Position numbers and translations under genes: made by a program
Source: Strongyloides papillosus
Taxonomy: Eukaryota; Nematoda; Chromadorea; Rhabditida; Strongyloididae
Direction of reading: 5' to 3'
NCBI GenBank assembly: GCA_005656395.1
Contig: SRSI01000044.1
Coordinates: 1,302,001-1,366,000, forward strand
DNA length: 64,000 bases
In this document: positions 10,270-19,740 of the stretch, piece after piece
Position numbering within the stretch: position 1 is the first letter of the stretch
Layout: every line of letters starts with the position of its first letter
The notes under the pieces: generated by a model
What the model was told of the DNA's origin: nothing
The model's input: only the letters and a program-made list of their open reading frames with translations
Database searches by the model: none

Positions 10270-12221
10270 TACAAAGAATACATACTTTCAACTGCAGACA
10301 GATTTACAAATGAATCCTATACAAATACCACTTTATCTGGCAGACAAAACTTACTCCAATTCATTAAAGAAAAACTTAAACCAACGCCTACAGATGGAAC
10401 ATCAACTTCTAAAGAATTCGCTACATTGAAAGTTGGTACAATCGTCTACAAGAAAATAGTCAATGCTCACAAAAACAATGAACAATTCCATGGTCCATAC
10501 CGAATCTTAGAACATCTCCATGGCGACACCTATTTAATAGGAATGGTTACTAGATCAAATAGAAAAACAGGACAGATAGAACGCTGCAACGCAAGATTTT
10601 TAAAATTGGCTCCTTTAGCAGTCACACTATGTTATTTAGTATTAAATTCCTCGGTCGAATACTTTGACCCCTGCCGCAGCGACGTTTTTCTAAACTTGAA
10701 AGAAACCCATTTTTAGCTAATAAAAGTTTATGAAACCTTTTATAATGCAATGTATATGTTATGTAGAAGTAGATTATTTAAAAAAATTTTTAAAATTTCC
10801 AAAAATGGAAAATTTTTTTTTGAAGCTTTATATCTCGCAGTTTAACTGTGATATCTTATATGAAACTTATATATTGTGATAGCCCTTGATCTCCTCTACA
10901 AGAATATACCGATGGCATATCTAAGTTACTGACCATTTTTTAAATAATTAGATTTAAAGTTAATTATCCATATTTTTTCAATATTTTTAATCTTGAAAGC
11001 CGAGTTTCTAAATTATTAGCACTCAAAAATTGCTCTAGTATGTATTATAGGCTATGCTAATTATGCTATTAAGTTTGTTACAAAAGAAATTCCTCAAATG
11101 ACTAATTTTTACTGAAAGAAATTTTTTACTATTTTTAAAAAATTTGACTCTTATTCTTAAAAAAAATGATAAAATGCTTTGTTATTAGCATGTAATAACT
11201 GTTAAGATTGCTGAAAAACTACTTTTTATATATAAAATACAAATTCTAATATATGTTTCTGAGGTACAGTAGAACACATTTGAGAAGAGTTCAAGCCATA
11301 GCATGAAATGCTTTTTTTTGTAAAGAAATAATAAAGCTATACATAGATAAAGCATGATCTGGTTATAGTATGCAAATATCAGATTAGAAAATTTCATAAT
11401 TAAAAGTTTTAATAAGTTTTTATTTGAAAATTATTTTCCTAAAAATCTTGCTAAAACAGCCATTTGTAGACAGTATTTTGCAATCATTTTATCTTTTTTT
11501 ATATTGTATAATATGAAATCTACCTTAGAACAGTTTTTTAATACAAATACTTTTAAAAAAATATCTTTAAATTTTAAAAATCCATGGAAATTATGAATAA
11601 TTAACTTTAAATCTAATTATTTAAAAAATGGTCAGTAACTTATATATGCCATAGGTATATTCTTGTAGAGGAGATCAAGGGCTATCACAATATATAAGTT
11701 TCATATAAGATATCACAGTTAAACTGCAAGATATAAAGCTTCAAAAAAAAATCTCCATTTTTGGAAATTTTAAAAATTTTTTTAAATAATCTACTTCTAC
11801 ATAGTACAAACATTGTACTGTAAGGGTTTCAAAAACAATAATTAGCTATAAAAAAGTATTCTATGAATTTAGAAAAACGTCGCTGCGGCAGGGGTCAAAG
11901 TAACCGACCGAGGAAACAACATAGTGTGCAGTACAAAATACCCTAAATAACGAATCACACATATTAGACAATGATAATCACCAAAATACAAGAGTAACAT
12001 CTTTTCCACAGGAAACTATTATTAAGAAAGGGAAAGGTAGGCCACGAAAAGTTCTACCAACTAATAATGAAACACCAAATACTGATGAAATAATAATTCA
12101 ACCAAAAAAAGGTCGTGGAAGACCTAAGAAATTAGTTTCAATAAACAATTCAAATATTACAACAATAGATCCACAAACACAACAACCTATAAGAGATCGT
12201 GGAAGACCAAAGAAAAATTAA
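10270..12221 (+). pseudogene. Retrotransposon integrase C-terminal region with three AT-hooks, interrupted
   Basis: The plus-strand frame opens after a stop at 10267-10269. It contains SGRQNLLQFIKEKLKP, then KVGTIVYKKIVN...FHGPYRILEH, the GPY/F module typical of Ty3/Gypsy integrase C-termini, and then ERCNARFLKLAPL. It is cut at 10622 by the palindromic element. On the far side (11929 onward) the frame continues in the same register to a stop at 12219-12221. This distal part carries three AT-hook motifs: GRPRK (12036-12050), GRGRPKK (12111-12131) and RGRPKK (12198-12215). AT-hooks bind the minor groove of AT-rich DNA, so the tail probably acted in target-site choice, in the way chromodomains do in related elements. 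The upstream integrase core and the rest of pol are missing, so this is a remnant. The in-register continuation is seen; the targeting role is inference. Confidence 0.72.
10623..11928. mobile_element. Palindromic (foldback/MITE-type) DNA element nested in the LTR element
   Basis: A 1306-bp element ends in CACACTATGTT at the left and its complement AACATAGTGTG at the right, and is flanked by CAGT on both sides (10619-10622, 11929-11932). Long inverted arms, about 10623-10975 and 11585-11928, are nearly identical over most of their length, for example the block containing GAAGCTTTATATC and CCCTTGATCTCCTCTAC. They differ near the tips by an 11-base length change. The 600-bp centre is AT-rich and has no transposase. 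CAC-type ends with a 4-bp duplication suggest the CMC/Chapaev group, which is a tentative inference. Removing the element and one CAGT would restore the host reading frame register. Confidence 0.85.
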
Positions 12222-13104
12222 CTTACGTTTTTTATTTACAACAAGAAAATGAACAGTCATTTCTTAACAATAATACTTTCATTTTTTAACAACTTTTATC
12301 ATTACATTAGGAATTTTTAGAAATAATATTCTTAAGAACATAAATGAACAAAATACAACAACTTGACATTTCTAAAACGTCTTTATTCTATGCTCGCTTA
12401 CCCTTTTTTTTCACATATTACCCTTCATATATATTTATTAGTTTTCCCACATTTTTTAAAAATTAAAACAACAATAACTTTTTTATATATATCCCTTGTT
12501 GTCCTTATATTTAATGCATTTTGAAATACATTATACCTTATGTAACTTTATCATTGTTAAAACTTTATATTTTTTACTATTCCTATCTTTAACATGTTAT
12601 ATCTTCTATATTTAACCGCATATACTATCTTTTATTAATAACCCCATATCTTAATATATTTCTTATTAATATACTACATCAATTTTAATACTTATTATTG
12701 TATTCCCCCTTATCATTCACTCTTTATTGTACTACAAACATATATATTTGTGAAAAGTTATTCTAAATTACTACTTGCTGACACTGATAAACTACCACAC
12801 CAGAAGAAACATTATCAAAACAAAATAACTACAAGTAGACTTCTTACTATTAATGTATTCTATTTCATCCATTCCTTTGTTAAAACCACAATATGAATCT
12901 ATTTAAAATGAACCTACATCATGCTAAGAATCACAAGACTTCAGACAAGGAAATCTAACTTCCCGTATACACTTGAAATATCTCAATTGATATGTATTAC
13001 TAGTACGTATTCCTAACATGGAACATTACTTAAACTATCAATACATACTATTTAATCCTCAGATTGTCACCTTTTAATATCAAATTAAAAGCTTGATCCG
13101 GGGA

Positions 13105-13372
13105 TGTGAACATGGGAAGCTGTGTCGGATGAAATGTATGTACATTCATATCAATAAGAACACGCCCATTCCCTCAAGGACTATATAAGGAACGGATGAA
13201 GACTATTTTATATCATAGTTAAATAATACCTTTTTTATAATATATATATATATTCACTTTATTGTTATATTCTAATTCCCCTTTGCTTGAATAAACTCTT
13301 AAACAAAGTCTCGTGTTATATTGTAAAAGCCCGGGAGCCTCTACGGCTCCCGAAGAATCCACCAGGATTACA
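13105..13372 (+). repeat. 3' LTR
   Basis: 268-bp repeat matching 8955-9221. AATAAA is at 13290-13295. Compared with the 5' LTR it has six substitutions and one 1-base length difference, all in the last 95 bases. Confidence 0.93.
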
Positions 13373-13440
13373 CTTTATCAGAGACATTTCAATGTGTTGG
13401 TTTCCTAACAAAAATTAATAAATTTCTAAAGTATGCGTTA

Positions 13441-14108
13441 TCAATAAAAAGATTAGTAGGAATAATATTATTTTTAAATAAGTCGTTCTTTCTATTTTAG
13501 AATTTCTATACTGCGAAGTGATCAGAGATCACTGACAAACAAAAATTAAAAATTTAATTTTTATAATGAATTAAACTGGAGATTGAAATTAGAAAAATAA
13601 ATTAATTATTCTCAAGAGCCATAATCCCGTAGTAGTAAACAGAAATCAATATAGAAAATGGAATCTCCAAATTTCAGAGGATTAAACCCATAAAAATCCA
13701 GATGGTATGAAACTTTTGATCAAGGATAAGAGGACTCCAGGAAAGTATAAAAGGAAGATGAAAATTTAACGAATCATCTTGGATGGTCCTAGATTATTCT
13801 AGAAAACCTACCTAAGAATTCTCTTTCTATCTAAATATTTAATATTATTGTTGTTATTATGTCCTAATAAACTATTTATTTAAATCTAATTGTATTTTTA
13901 TCCTTATGATATCTACACCGTGTCGCCCCAACGACTGCTGCCACAAGTATATAAATAAATTTGAAATCAAAATTTACCAGTAAGATTTTTTTTATTATGA
14001 TAACTTATTGCACAAAAAAGTTATAATCAAAGAGGTGGCGTAGATAACAATAGAAAGTTGTTTTACGCTTGCAAAAGAGATAATAGATTGAAGTTTATGA
14101 GTCAAGGA
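13441..14108. other. Non-coding DNA with an LTR-like fragment
   Basis: No gene. Between about 13700 and 13925 there is an LTR-like layout: a TATA-like AGTATAAAAGG near 13746, then CCTAATAAACT near 13863, then a region ending CTACA at about 13918 followed by a GC-rich CCGTGTCGCCCCAACG. A partner copy, target duplication or clear TG start was not found, so this may be a solo LTR remnant or coincidence. Confidence 0.35.
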
Positions 14109-14669
14109 TAGACATGGGCGGGTCGATAAATTTTTGGACCCGGGGTCGGTCGGTTTAGGGTCGTTTTTTAAAATCGAACCGTTAAGATAATAACATATAC
14201 CCCTATAAAAACATAATTTTACTATAATTAATAAAAATTTTCTAGTAAAAAATATTACAATATATAAATTACTCCTTAAAACTAATAAATCGTTCAAATT
14301 CTTTGTAGTTAAATTAGTTCGTCGACAATTTCTAATATATAAGTGTTGAAAAAGCACTTTCAGATCTGATGCTAGTTGACTTTATTATTCTCAATTTCTG
14401 ATAAAGACTATGTAATTGAGGTGCTGATAATTTTACTGAACTCCAAAAATGGTCAATATTAACCTCAGAACTAATATTTTTAATACGGTAAAGATAATTA
14501 TTATTGTCACTAACAAATAAATTTCCCAAAATTGTTAATAAATAGTATTAAAACCGATCCTTAAATTTTTATAATTCTGCATCGACCCTAAAATTTGGGG
14601 TCGACCCTTAGAATTTGATCAGGGATCGATCCATTTTCAAGGGTCGACCAGGGTCGGATCCCATGTCTA
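14109..14669 (-). mobile_element. hAT-family deletion derivative (561 bp)
   Basis: The ends are TAGACATGGG and its exact complement CCCATGTCTA. The element is flanked by a perfect 8-bp target duplication GTCAAGGA (14101-14108 and 14670-14677), the hallmark of hAT transposons. Both ends carry a cluster of GGGTCG/CGACCC subterminal motifs. The interior still encodes, on the minus strand, the C-terminal end of a hAT transposase. The size and the broken frame show that it is non-autonomous and depends on a full-length relative elsewhere. Confidence 0.92.
14200..14529 (-). pseudogene. hAT transposase C-terminal dimerisation-domain remnant
   Basis: Minus-strand frames read NIDHFWSSVKLSAPQLHSLY and then LRIIKSTSIRSESAFSTL. 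This matches the hAT dimerisation domain pattern (W, Y/PxLxxLA, then the P/T-S-x-x-S-E-x-x-F-S signature). About 14335-14357 the frame shifts, and the continuation NLTTKNLNDLLVLRSNL corresponds to the segment that normally follows (N-R-L-x-P-x-x-V-x-x-L-x-F-L). The catalytic core is absent. The assignment is by family pattern and is supported independently by the 8-bp duplication around the element. Confidence 0.8.
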
Positions 14670-14677
14670 GTCAAGGA

Positions 14678-15513
14678 AAAAGATCCATTCTAGAAATAGT
14701 TATCCTAGGTTGAATGAAAATTGTCCAAACGGTTGTCCGAAGGCTTCATAAAATTTCATATAAGTTTGGCCTACAATGTTTTGTCATTTTTCGATATTAC
14801 TAAGAATATCAAAAAATATTTTAAGATGAATATTTGTATTTATAACAATACATGCTTAATATTATTTTTAATGATTAAGTAGAAATGTTCGTAGCTAATT
14901 CTTAAAAAAATTTTCATAATCAAACTTCCTAAATTTATAAAAACTTATATATAACAACTTATACTTTACTCATTATATAGAACTTTAATCACTCAACCAG
15001 GATACTAATTAAACATTTTTTAGAAATTTTTAGTAAGCTTCAATTTATAAGAAACCTCAGACAAAAAATAAACAAGTTTTGACAAATCGTAATGAAATCT
15101 AATAATATCTCGAACCTTCTAAAAAATCTAGTTTTATTTAAGTTTTAGTAATTCCAAGCAACAACAAAAATGCTGTAAAAGTCCCACGAAAATTGGTTGT
15201 CTGTCGCATAATTTTTGTCCTTTTTTTTGCAAAAATGGATATGTTTGATATTTTGAAATAATTTAACTTTTGTCAATTCTGGTATTTTCTTCAAAAATTA
15301 TCTTTATCGTAGTGTCATACTTGTTTTTAATAATAAATTGAGAAGTACCTATTAGAACTCAATTTTGTACAAAGTTGTAAAAGTTTTAAAAATGAATAAT
15401 CTTTTAAACAATATACTTACAATATTAAATTTAGGTTTTTCAAACTTTCTTAACAATAATAACAAAAGCAATATTTTATTAACCACACAAAGTATTACTA
15501 ATTAAATATATTA
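14678..15513. other. AT-rich DNA, no gene seen
   Basis: No coding frame, terminal repeat or structured RNA was recognised in this stretch between the hAT and mariner elements. Confidence 0.6.
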
Positions 15514-16797
15514 TTAGGTTGTTCAATTGAAAATGTCGCTTTTTGACAGTCAACTTCAAAATGTTATAACTCAGTCAAAAATTAATATTTTTATTTAAAG
15601 TAGGTACCGTTACAATCAACACATTGTTGCCAACGTGATACGAATTTATTTATGCCATTTGAATAAAAACTCCAGTCTCTAGAATCCAAAAACTCCAAGA
15701 CGTCATTTTTCAGGTCATCAAATTTGGAGAATTTTTTCCGACGCAAATGAAGCTCTAATTCCTTGAATAAATGGTAATCCGTTGGAGACAAGCCCGGTGA
15801 ATAAGGAGGATGTGGTAGAGTTTCAAAGCCCAATTCGGTTAGTTTCTGCACCGTGATTCTTGAAACGTGAGGTTTGGCATTATCATAAAGTAGTATTGGA
15901 CCTCTTCTGTCGACCAATGCAGGCTTCAGAACCGATAATTTCTGATTCATTTCTTCTATTTCCTTACAGTATCGGTCTGAAGTCATTGTTCCTCCAGAAT
16001 TTAGAAATTTATGATGCATGATTCCATCACAATTCCACCAAATAGTTAACAAAAGCTTCTTATTTGAGTTCTTGAGATTCGGAAAGTTTTTAGAGCTTCC
16101 ATTTTTGTCCACCTATTGCGATGACCTTCTACGATTGTCAAACACGACCCATTTTTTATCGCACGTTACAATCGTATTCAAAAATGGGTCATTTTTGTTC
16201 CTAAGAATCAAAAAAGAACAAGTTTCCATTCTCCTTAAACATTGGTCGGGAGTTAATTCATGGGGTATGATAGAATCTATTTTTTCTTCATATTTAACTC
16301 TTTTATGTGGTTGGATACAGTTCCAATACTGACGCCTAATTTCCCCGCGAGTTCCCGAACAGTTATTCTTAGATTACGCTACACCATTCTCTTTAATTTT
16401 TCGTTCTTATGAATACTTACTCCACGAGAACCCTCCTTCTTTTGAAGACTTATATCTCCATTGCGAAATTTCTGGAACCAACGTTGTATGGTTCGTTTGT
16501 TAGTGGATCTTTGACCAAATGCTTTATTTATTTTCCTTGAAGTTTTGTCTGCTGCTTGGCCAAGTTTGAACTCATACAAGTAAATTGTTTGAAAATTCAT
16601 TTTTGACCCAACTTCATTTTAAAGTAATAAAATTTTTTTAATAATTGTAACCAAAATGCAAAAAGATGACAATGATAGTCCTCGATTTGCTCTACAAGAT
16701 GGTATATATCTTGTAACAATATGTTAACATATAAGAGAGTTATCATCATTTAAAAATTGATGATCTAAAAAGCGACATTTTCAATTGAACAACCTAA
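15514..16797 (-). mobile_element. mariner transposon (DD34D), cecropia-like
   Basis: A 1284-bp element with perfect terminal inverted repeats of about 31 bp beginning TTAGGTTGTTCAATTG, inserted at a TA that is duplicated (15512-15513, 16798-16799). It encodes a minus-strand transposase with the DD34D signature. The protein most resembles the mariner subfamily that includes Hsmar1 and the cecropia elements, from memory of family features. The terminal repeats are well preserved but the coding region has at least three breaks, so it is a non-autonomous copy that could in principle still be moved in trans. Confidence 0.93.
15591..16600 (-). pseudogene. Broken mariner transposase
   Basis: The N-terminal helix-turn-helix part starts at 16600 (MNFQTIYLYEFKLGQAADKT) and stops at a TAG at 16379-16381. 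Coding similarity continues past it (TVRELAGKLGVSIGTVSNHI) until another TAG and frame change near 16262-16290. It then resumes as HELTPDQ...NKNDPFLNTIVTCDKKWV, carrying the first catalytic D. A third lesion is an amber codon at 16113-16115 at a position where relatives have a conserved tryptophan (SAQW-type motif). The rest is open to 15591 and holds the second D in LLYDNAKPH and the third in YSPGLSPTDYHLF, with exactly 34 residues between them. All three catalytic aspartates therefore survive in a gene that cannot make full-length protein. Confidence 0.92.
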
Positions 16798-16799
16798 TA

Positions 16800-19740
16800 C
16801 TTCAGTATTTGCTCTTTTTTTAATTAAAATATTTAAATGTTAATTTCTACTCTGGCTAAAAATGTCTAAAGTTTTGTAATTCTTCATGAACTTGATTTTT
16901 AAAGATAATCTTGAATGACACTATGAAAAAAAATTTGGCTATTATATGAGTATAATTTTATACAAAAACATAATTTACAGTAATTCGAACAATTGAAACA
17001 TATTAAAAAAGATACTATAACATGTTTATGAATGATCTTTATAAAAGCATATATAATTTTACCTAAAATAATGTTTTAATCTTGTAGTCTGAAATAAAAT
17101 GTTGAAAAGGATTTAAGTTTTGAGATAAAAATAATATCATAGAATAGCGGCAATTTATTTTATTAATTTTTTAATTATTGCTTTAATTTTTATATGCGAA
17201 GTAATTGCAATAAAATTAGTCGAAGAAAAAATTTTAATTATATTATGTGGGAAAATTGACTACATTTTTAAAGAATTGTCGATTTGGTTTTTTTATGTAC
17301 ATAATATTAAATAATAAATTTTTATTTTGAATTTTCTTTTGTAATAAAAAGTTATCCTAACATTAATTTACATTTTATAATAAAAAAGTTTTTATGTCGT
17401 GAAAGTTTCAAGTTTTTATTTATTTATTTTTTTATAATTGACAATATTTTATATAAATTTATCCATAGTTTAAATTTCTTTATAAATATGATAAGATAAA
17501 ATGAATTGAAAAACAAAGGATTTATTGTTTGATGACTGTGTCAATTATTTTTGCATTTTATCAAAAACTTCATTTCCTTTTTTTGTGCCTGTATAAATCA
17601 AGAAAAACAAAAATATTATTATACATTTAAATATCTATTGCAAAGCTAAGCTTATTTCTGGTCAAAATTTTAGTAGCATTTTATTTGAAATTATATCTCT
17701 TTAGTATTACAAAATTGTACTATCAAGTTAAATTCTTAGATTATTTGCATACATACAATTTTTATTAAAACAAATCAAATTTAAGTTAGTTTTTTTAAAG
17801 ACTAGATTATCGTGTTAATTGGTTCCTATTCACAGGATTGAAATATATTTTATTATGTTAATTTATTTTAAAGTAAGTTCATTAAATGATTAATAAAAAG
17901 CTCGAAAATTTAGAAATATAGGAAATTAAATAATAATCTATACTAGTAATTAAATATTATAATCAAGGTAACAAATAATTTACTTTCAGCTTTATTTTTT
18001 TTATAATCATAAAATTTTCTAATTTTACGGAATTATTTTATTTAAAAATTTATTGGAAGTCATTATCATTAATACTAAAAATACTTGTTTAATTTTTTTG
18101 AAAAATTGGAAATAAAATTAAATGATTTGTATATCATTTTATGTTTTTTACTACTATTTTTTAATTTATAACATTTTTATTAATATATTGATACTTACAT
18201 ATCTTAGAGTTAATTTACTATTAAATACTTACATTAATTTATGTCCTATGAATGACATCATTATAATTATATCTTTAATTATGAATTGTCAAAATTGAAA
18301 TATTAGAAATGCGAAAATAAAAATAATAAACTGACTAGTCATTAAAATAAAAAAATTTTTATATCAGAAAAATAATATTTTTATCCATAATAAAAAAATA
18401 ATAAAGGTAAATTTATTCAGGTCTTTATATCTCCAATTAAAAAAAATTAATATAAATATTTTTTAAATAATAGAATCAGTTGTAAAATAACAAGATATTA
18501 TTACTTATAAACTTTTATCTTATTAAAATTTGCATCTCAAAATATGAAGTCATTCCAAATATAAACATAATTTTGTTTTGATCATAGCTCTTTACAAATT
18601 TAATTGATTTTTATAAATAGCCGAAAGTAGTGTTTAATGTTAACTTCAATGGGAAAATGGATCTTAAATGTTTTGCGTCATAATTAGTCAAGTTATCATG
18701 AAAAATATTTTTATGGTCTTTTTTAGCACTGTTTTGACCATGAGATAATGTTCTTTTAAATTAGATAAGACGCAATGGTTTATAAATCGTTTGAAAGATC
18801 TAATTCCAATATAATGGGAAGAAATAATATTATGGAATCACATTAAAAACTGGCTAATTTATGGATCAAAAAGTAAAGATTATTTCAAAAAAAAATTTTA
18901 AAAGTTAAATAGCTAAAACATAATAATAACAAAAAAAATAATATTTGTTATATTGATCTAAGTCTAGCCTAAGAAATGCAACTTTTACGAAGTTTTATAA
19001 CTTAATAATAATACGAGTTATTTCAATTAAAGTGTCAATTTTTTCATTTTTTTCACACAAATTAATTTTGTATTCAACAGGAATTTTTTCAAAATTTATA
19101 AATTTTCTATAATTAAATAGTCATTAAATGCATTTTTTCTAACTTAGTGCGTAAAATGCGTCTCAATATTTTTTAGGCAAAATTGGCAAAGTTATTTATG
19201 AAAAAATCTCTTTATGGTTTACTATTTTTGTATTTTTTTGTCTATCACAAAATTTTTCTGGAAGTTAACGTAATAAAGTAATTTATGACTCATTTAAAAA
19301 GACCAACAACAGGATAAATAGTAAACTTAGTACTATAAAGATTAATAAATGATTTGCCATATTATCGAATAAGAGTGGTTGTAGTTTTTATTAAAAAAAT
19401 TCTAAATAGAATGTGTTGAAAGTTAAAATAAAACCATGTAGAGTAATGGCTTACGGCTGGTTTTTAAAAATTTGGAGGAATATCTAATAATGACAAAAAT
19501 AAATATAAAAATTTACTTTAATAACTTTATTACAATAAAAATATCCTTACTTTAAAAAATTATCATATATTGATTTTTTTTGAGAATAATTATTTGGCGA
19601 TATTTATATGATATTAAAATCAATTTATAAGAAATGTAACGTATTATTAACAAGAATTGTTTATTTACAAAAATTTAAAACCCATTTGTATGATATCTAA
19701 ACGTTTGTTTATAATACGAAGTAACCACTTGTTTAACATT
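16800..19740. other. Long AT-rich intergenic stretch, no gene seen
   Basis: Nearly 3 kb of very AT-rich DNA with no credible frame, repeat boundary or RNA gene. It includes the 3' flank of the minus-strand TMEM104 gene. Confidence 0.65.

Larger units (their letters stand above)
8955..13372 (+). mobile_element. Ty3/Gypsy-like LTR retrotransposon, internally deleted
   Basis: Two LTRs (8955-9221 and 13105-13372) begin TGTG and end TACA, and are flanked by the 4-bp target duplication CTTT (8951-8954 and 13373-13376). Directly after the first LTR is TGGAGGTTCCACC, a candidate primer binding site; the purine tract before the second LTR is weak. The interior is only about 3.9 kb, of which 1.3 kb is a nested element, so most of gag and pol is gone. 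Remaining coding traces are an open frame of 82 codons at 9262-9510 (possible gag remnant) and the C-terminal integrase region at 10270-12221. The GPYRIL motif in that region assigns it to the Ty3/Gypsy type rather than BEL/Pao with moderate confidence. It cannot be autonomous. Confidence 0.9.
8764..13440 (+). pseudogene. Decayed second copy of the 7497 ORF, split by the LTR element
   Basis: Starting at the ATG-like aaaatgaattta (8763), the DNA aligns with the ORF at 7497-7820, but with in-frame stops in the first third. The alignable coding segment runs to 8954, is broken by the LTR retrotransposon (8955-13372), and resumes at 13373 with a frame reading SETFQCVGFLTKINKF, which parallels VERFQKVGLLTKTNKM in the first copy. 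It is a pseudogene: it has both stops and an insertion. Confidence rests on two independent blocks of similarity on either side of the insertion. Confidence 0.55.

Noticed and set aside
10241..10429. 62-codon plus-strand frame starting with ATG
   Set aside because: The neighbouring frame from 10270 carries the integrase similarity continuous with the GPY/F module; this one is out of frame.
16018..16332. 104-codon plus-strand frame
   Set aside because: Antisense shadow of the mariner transposase.
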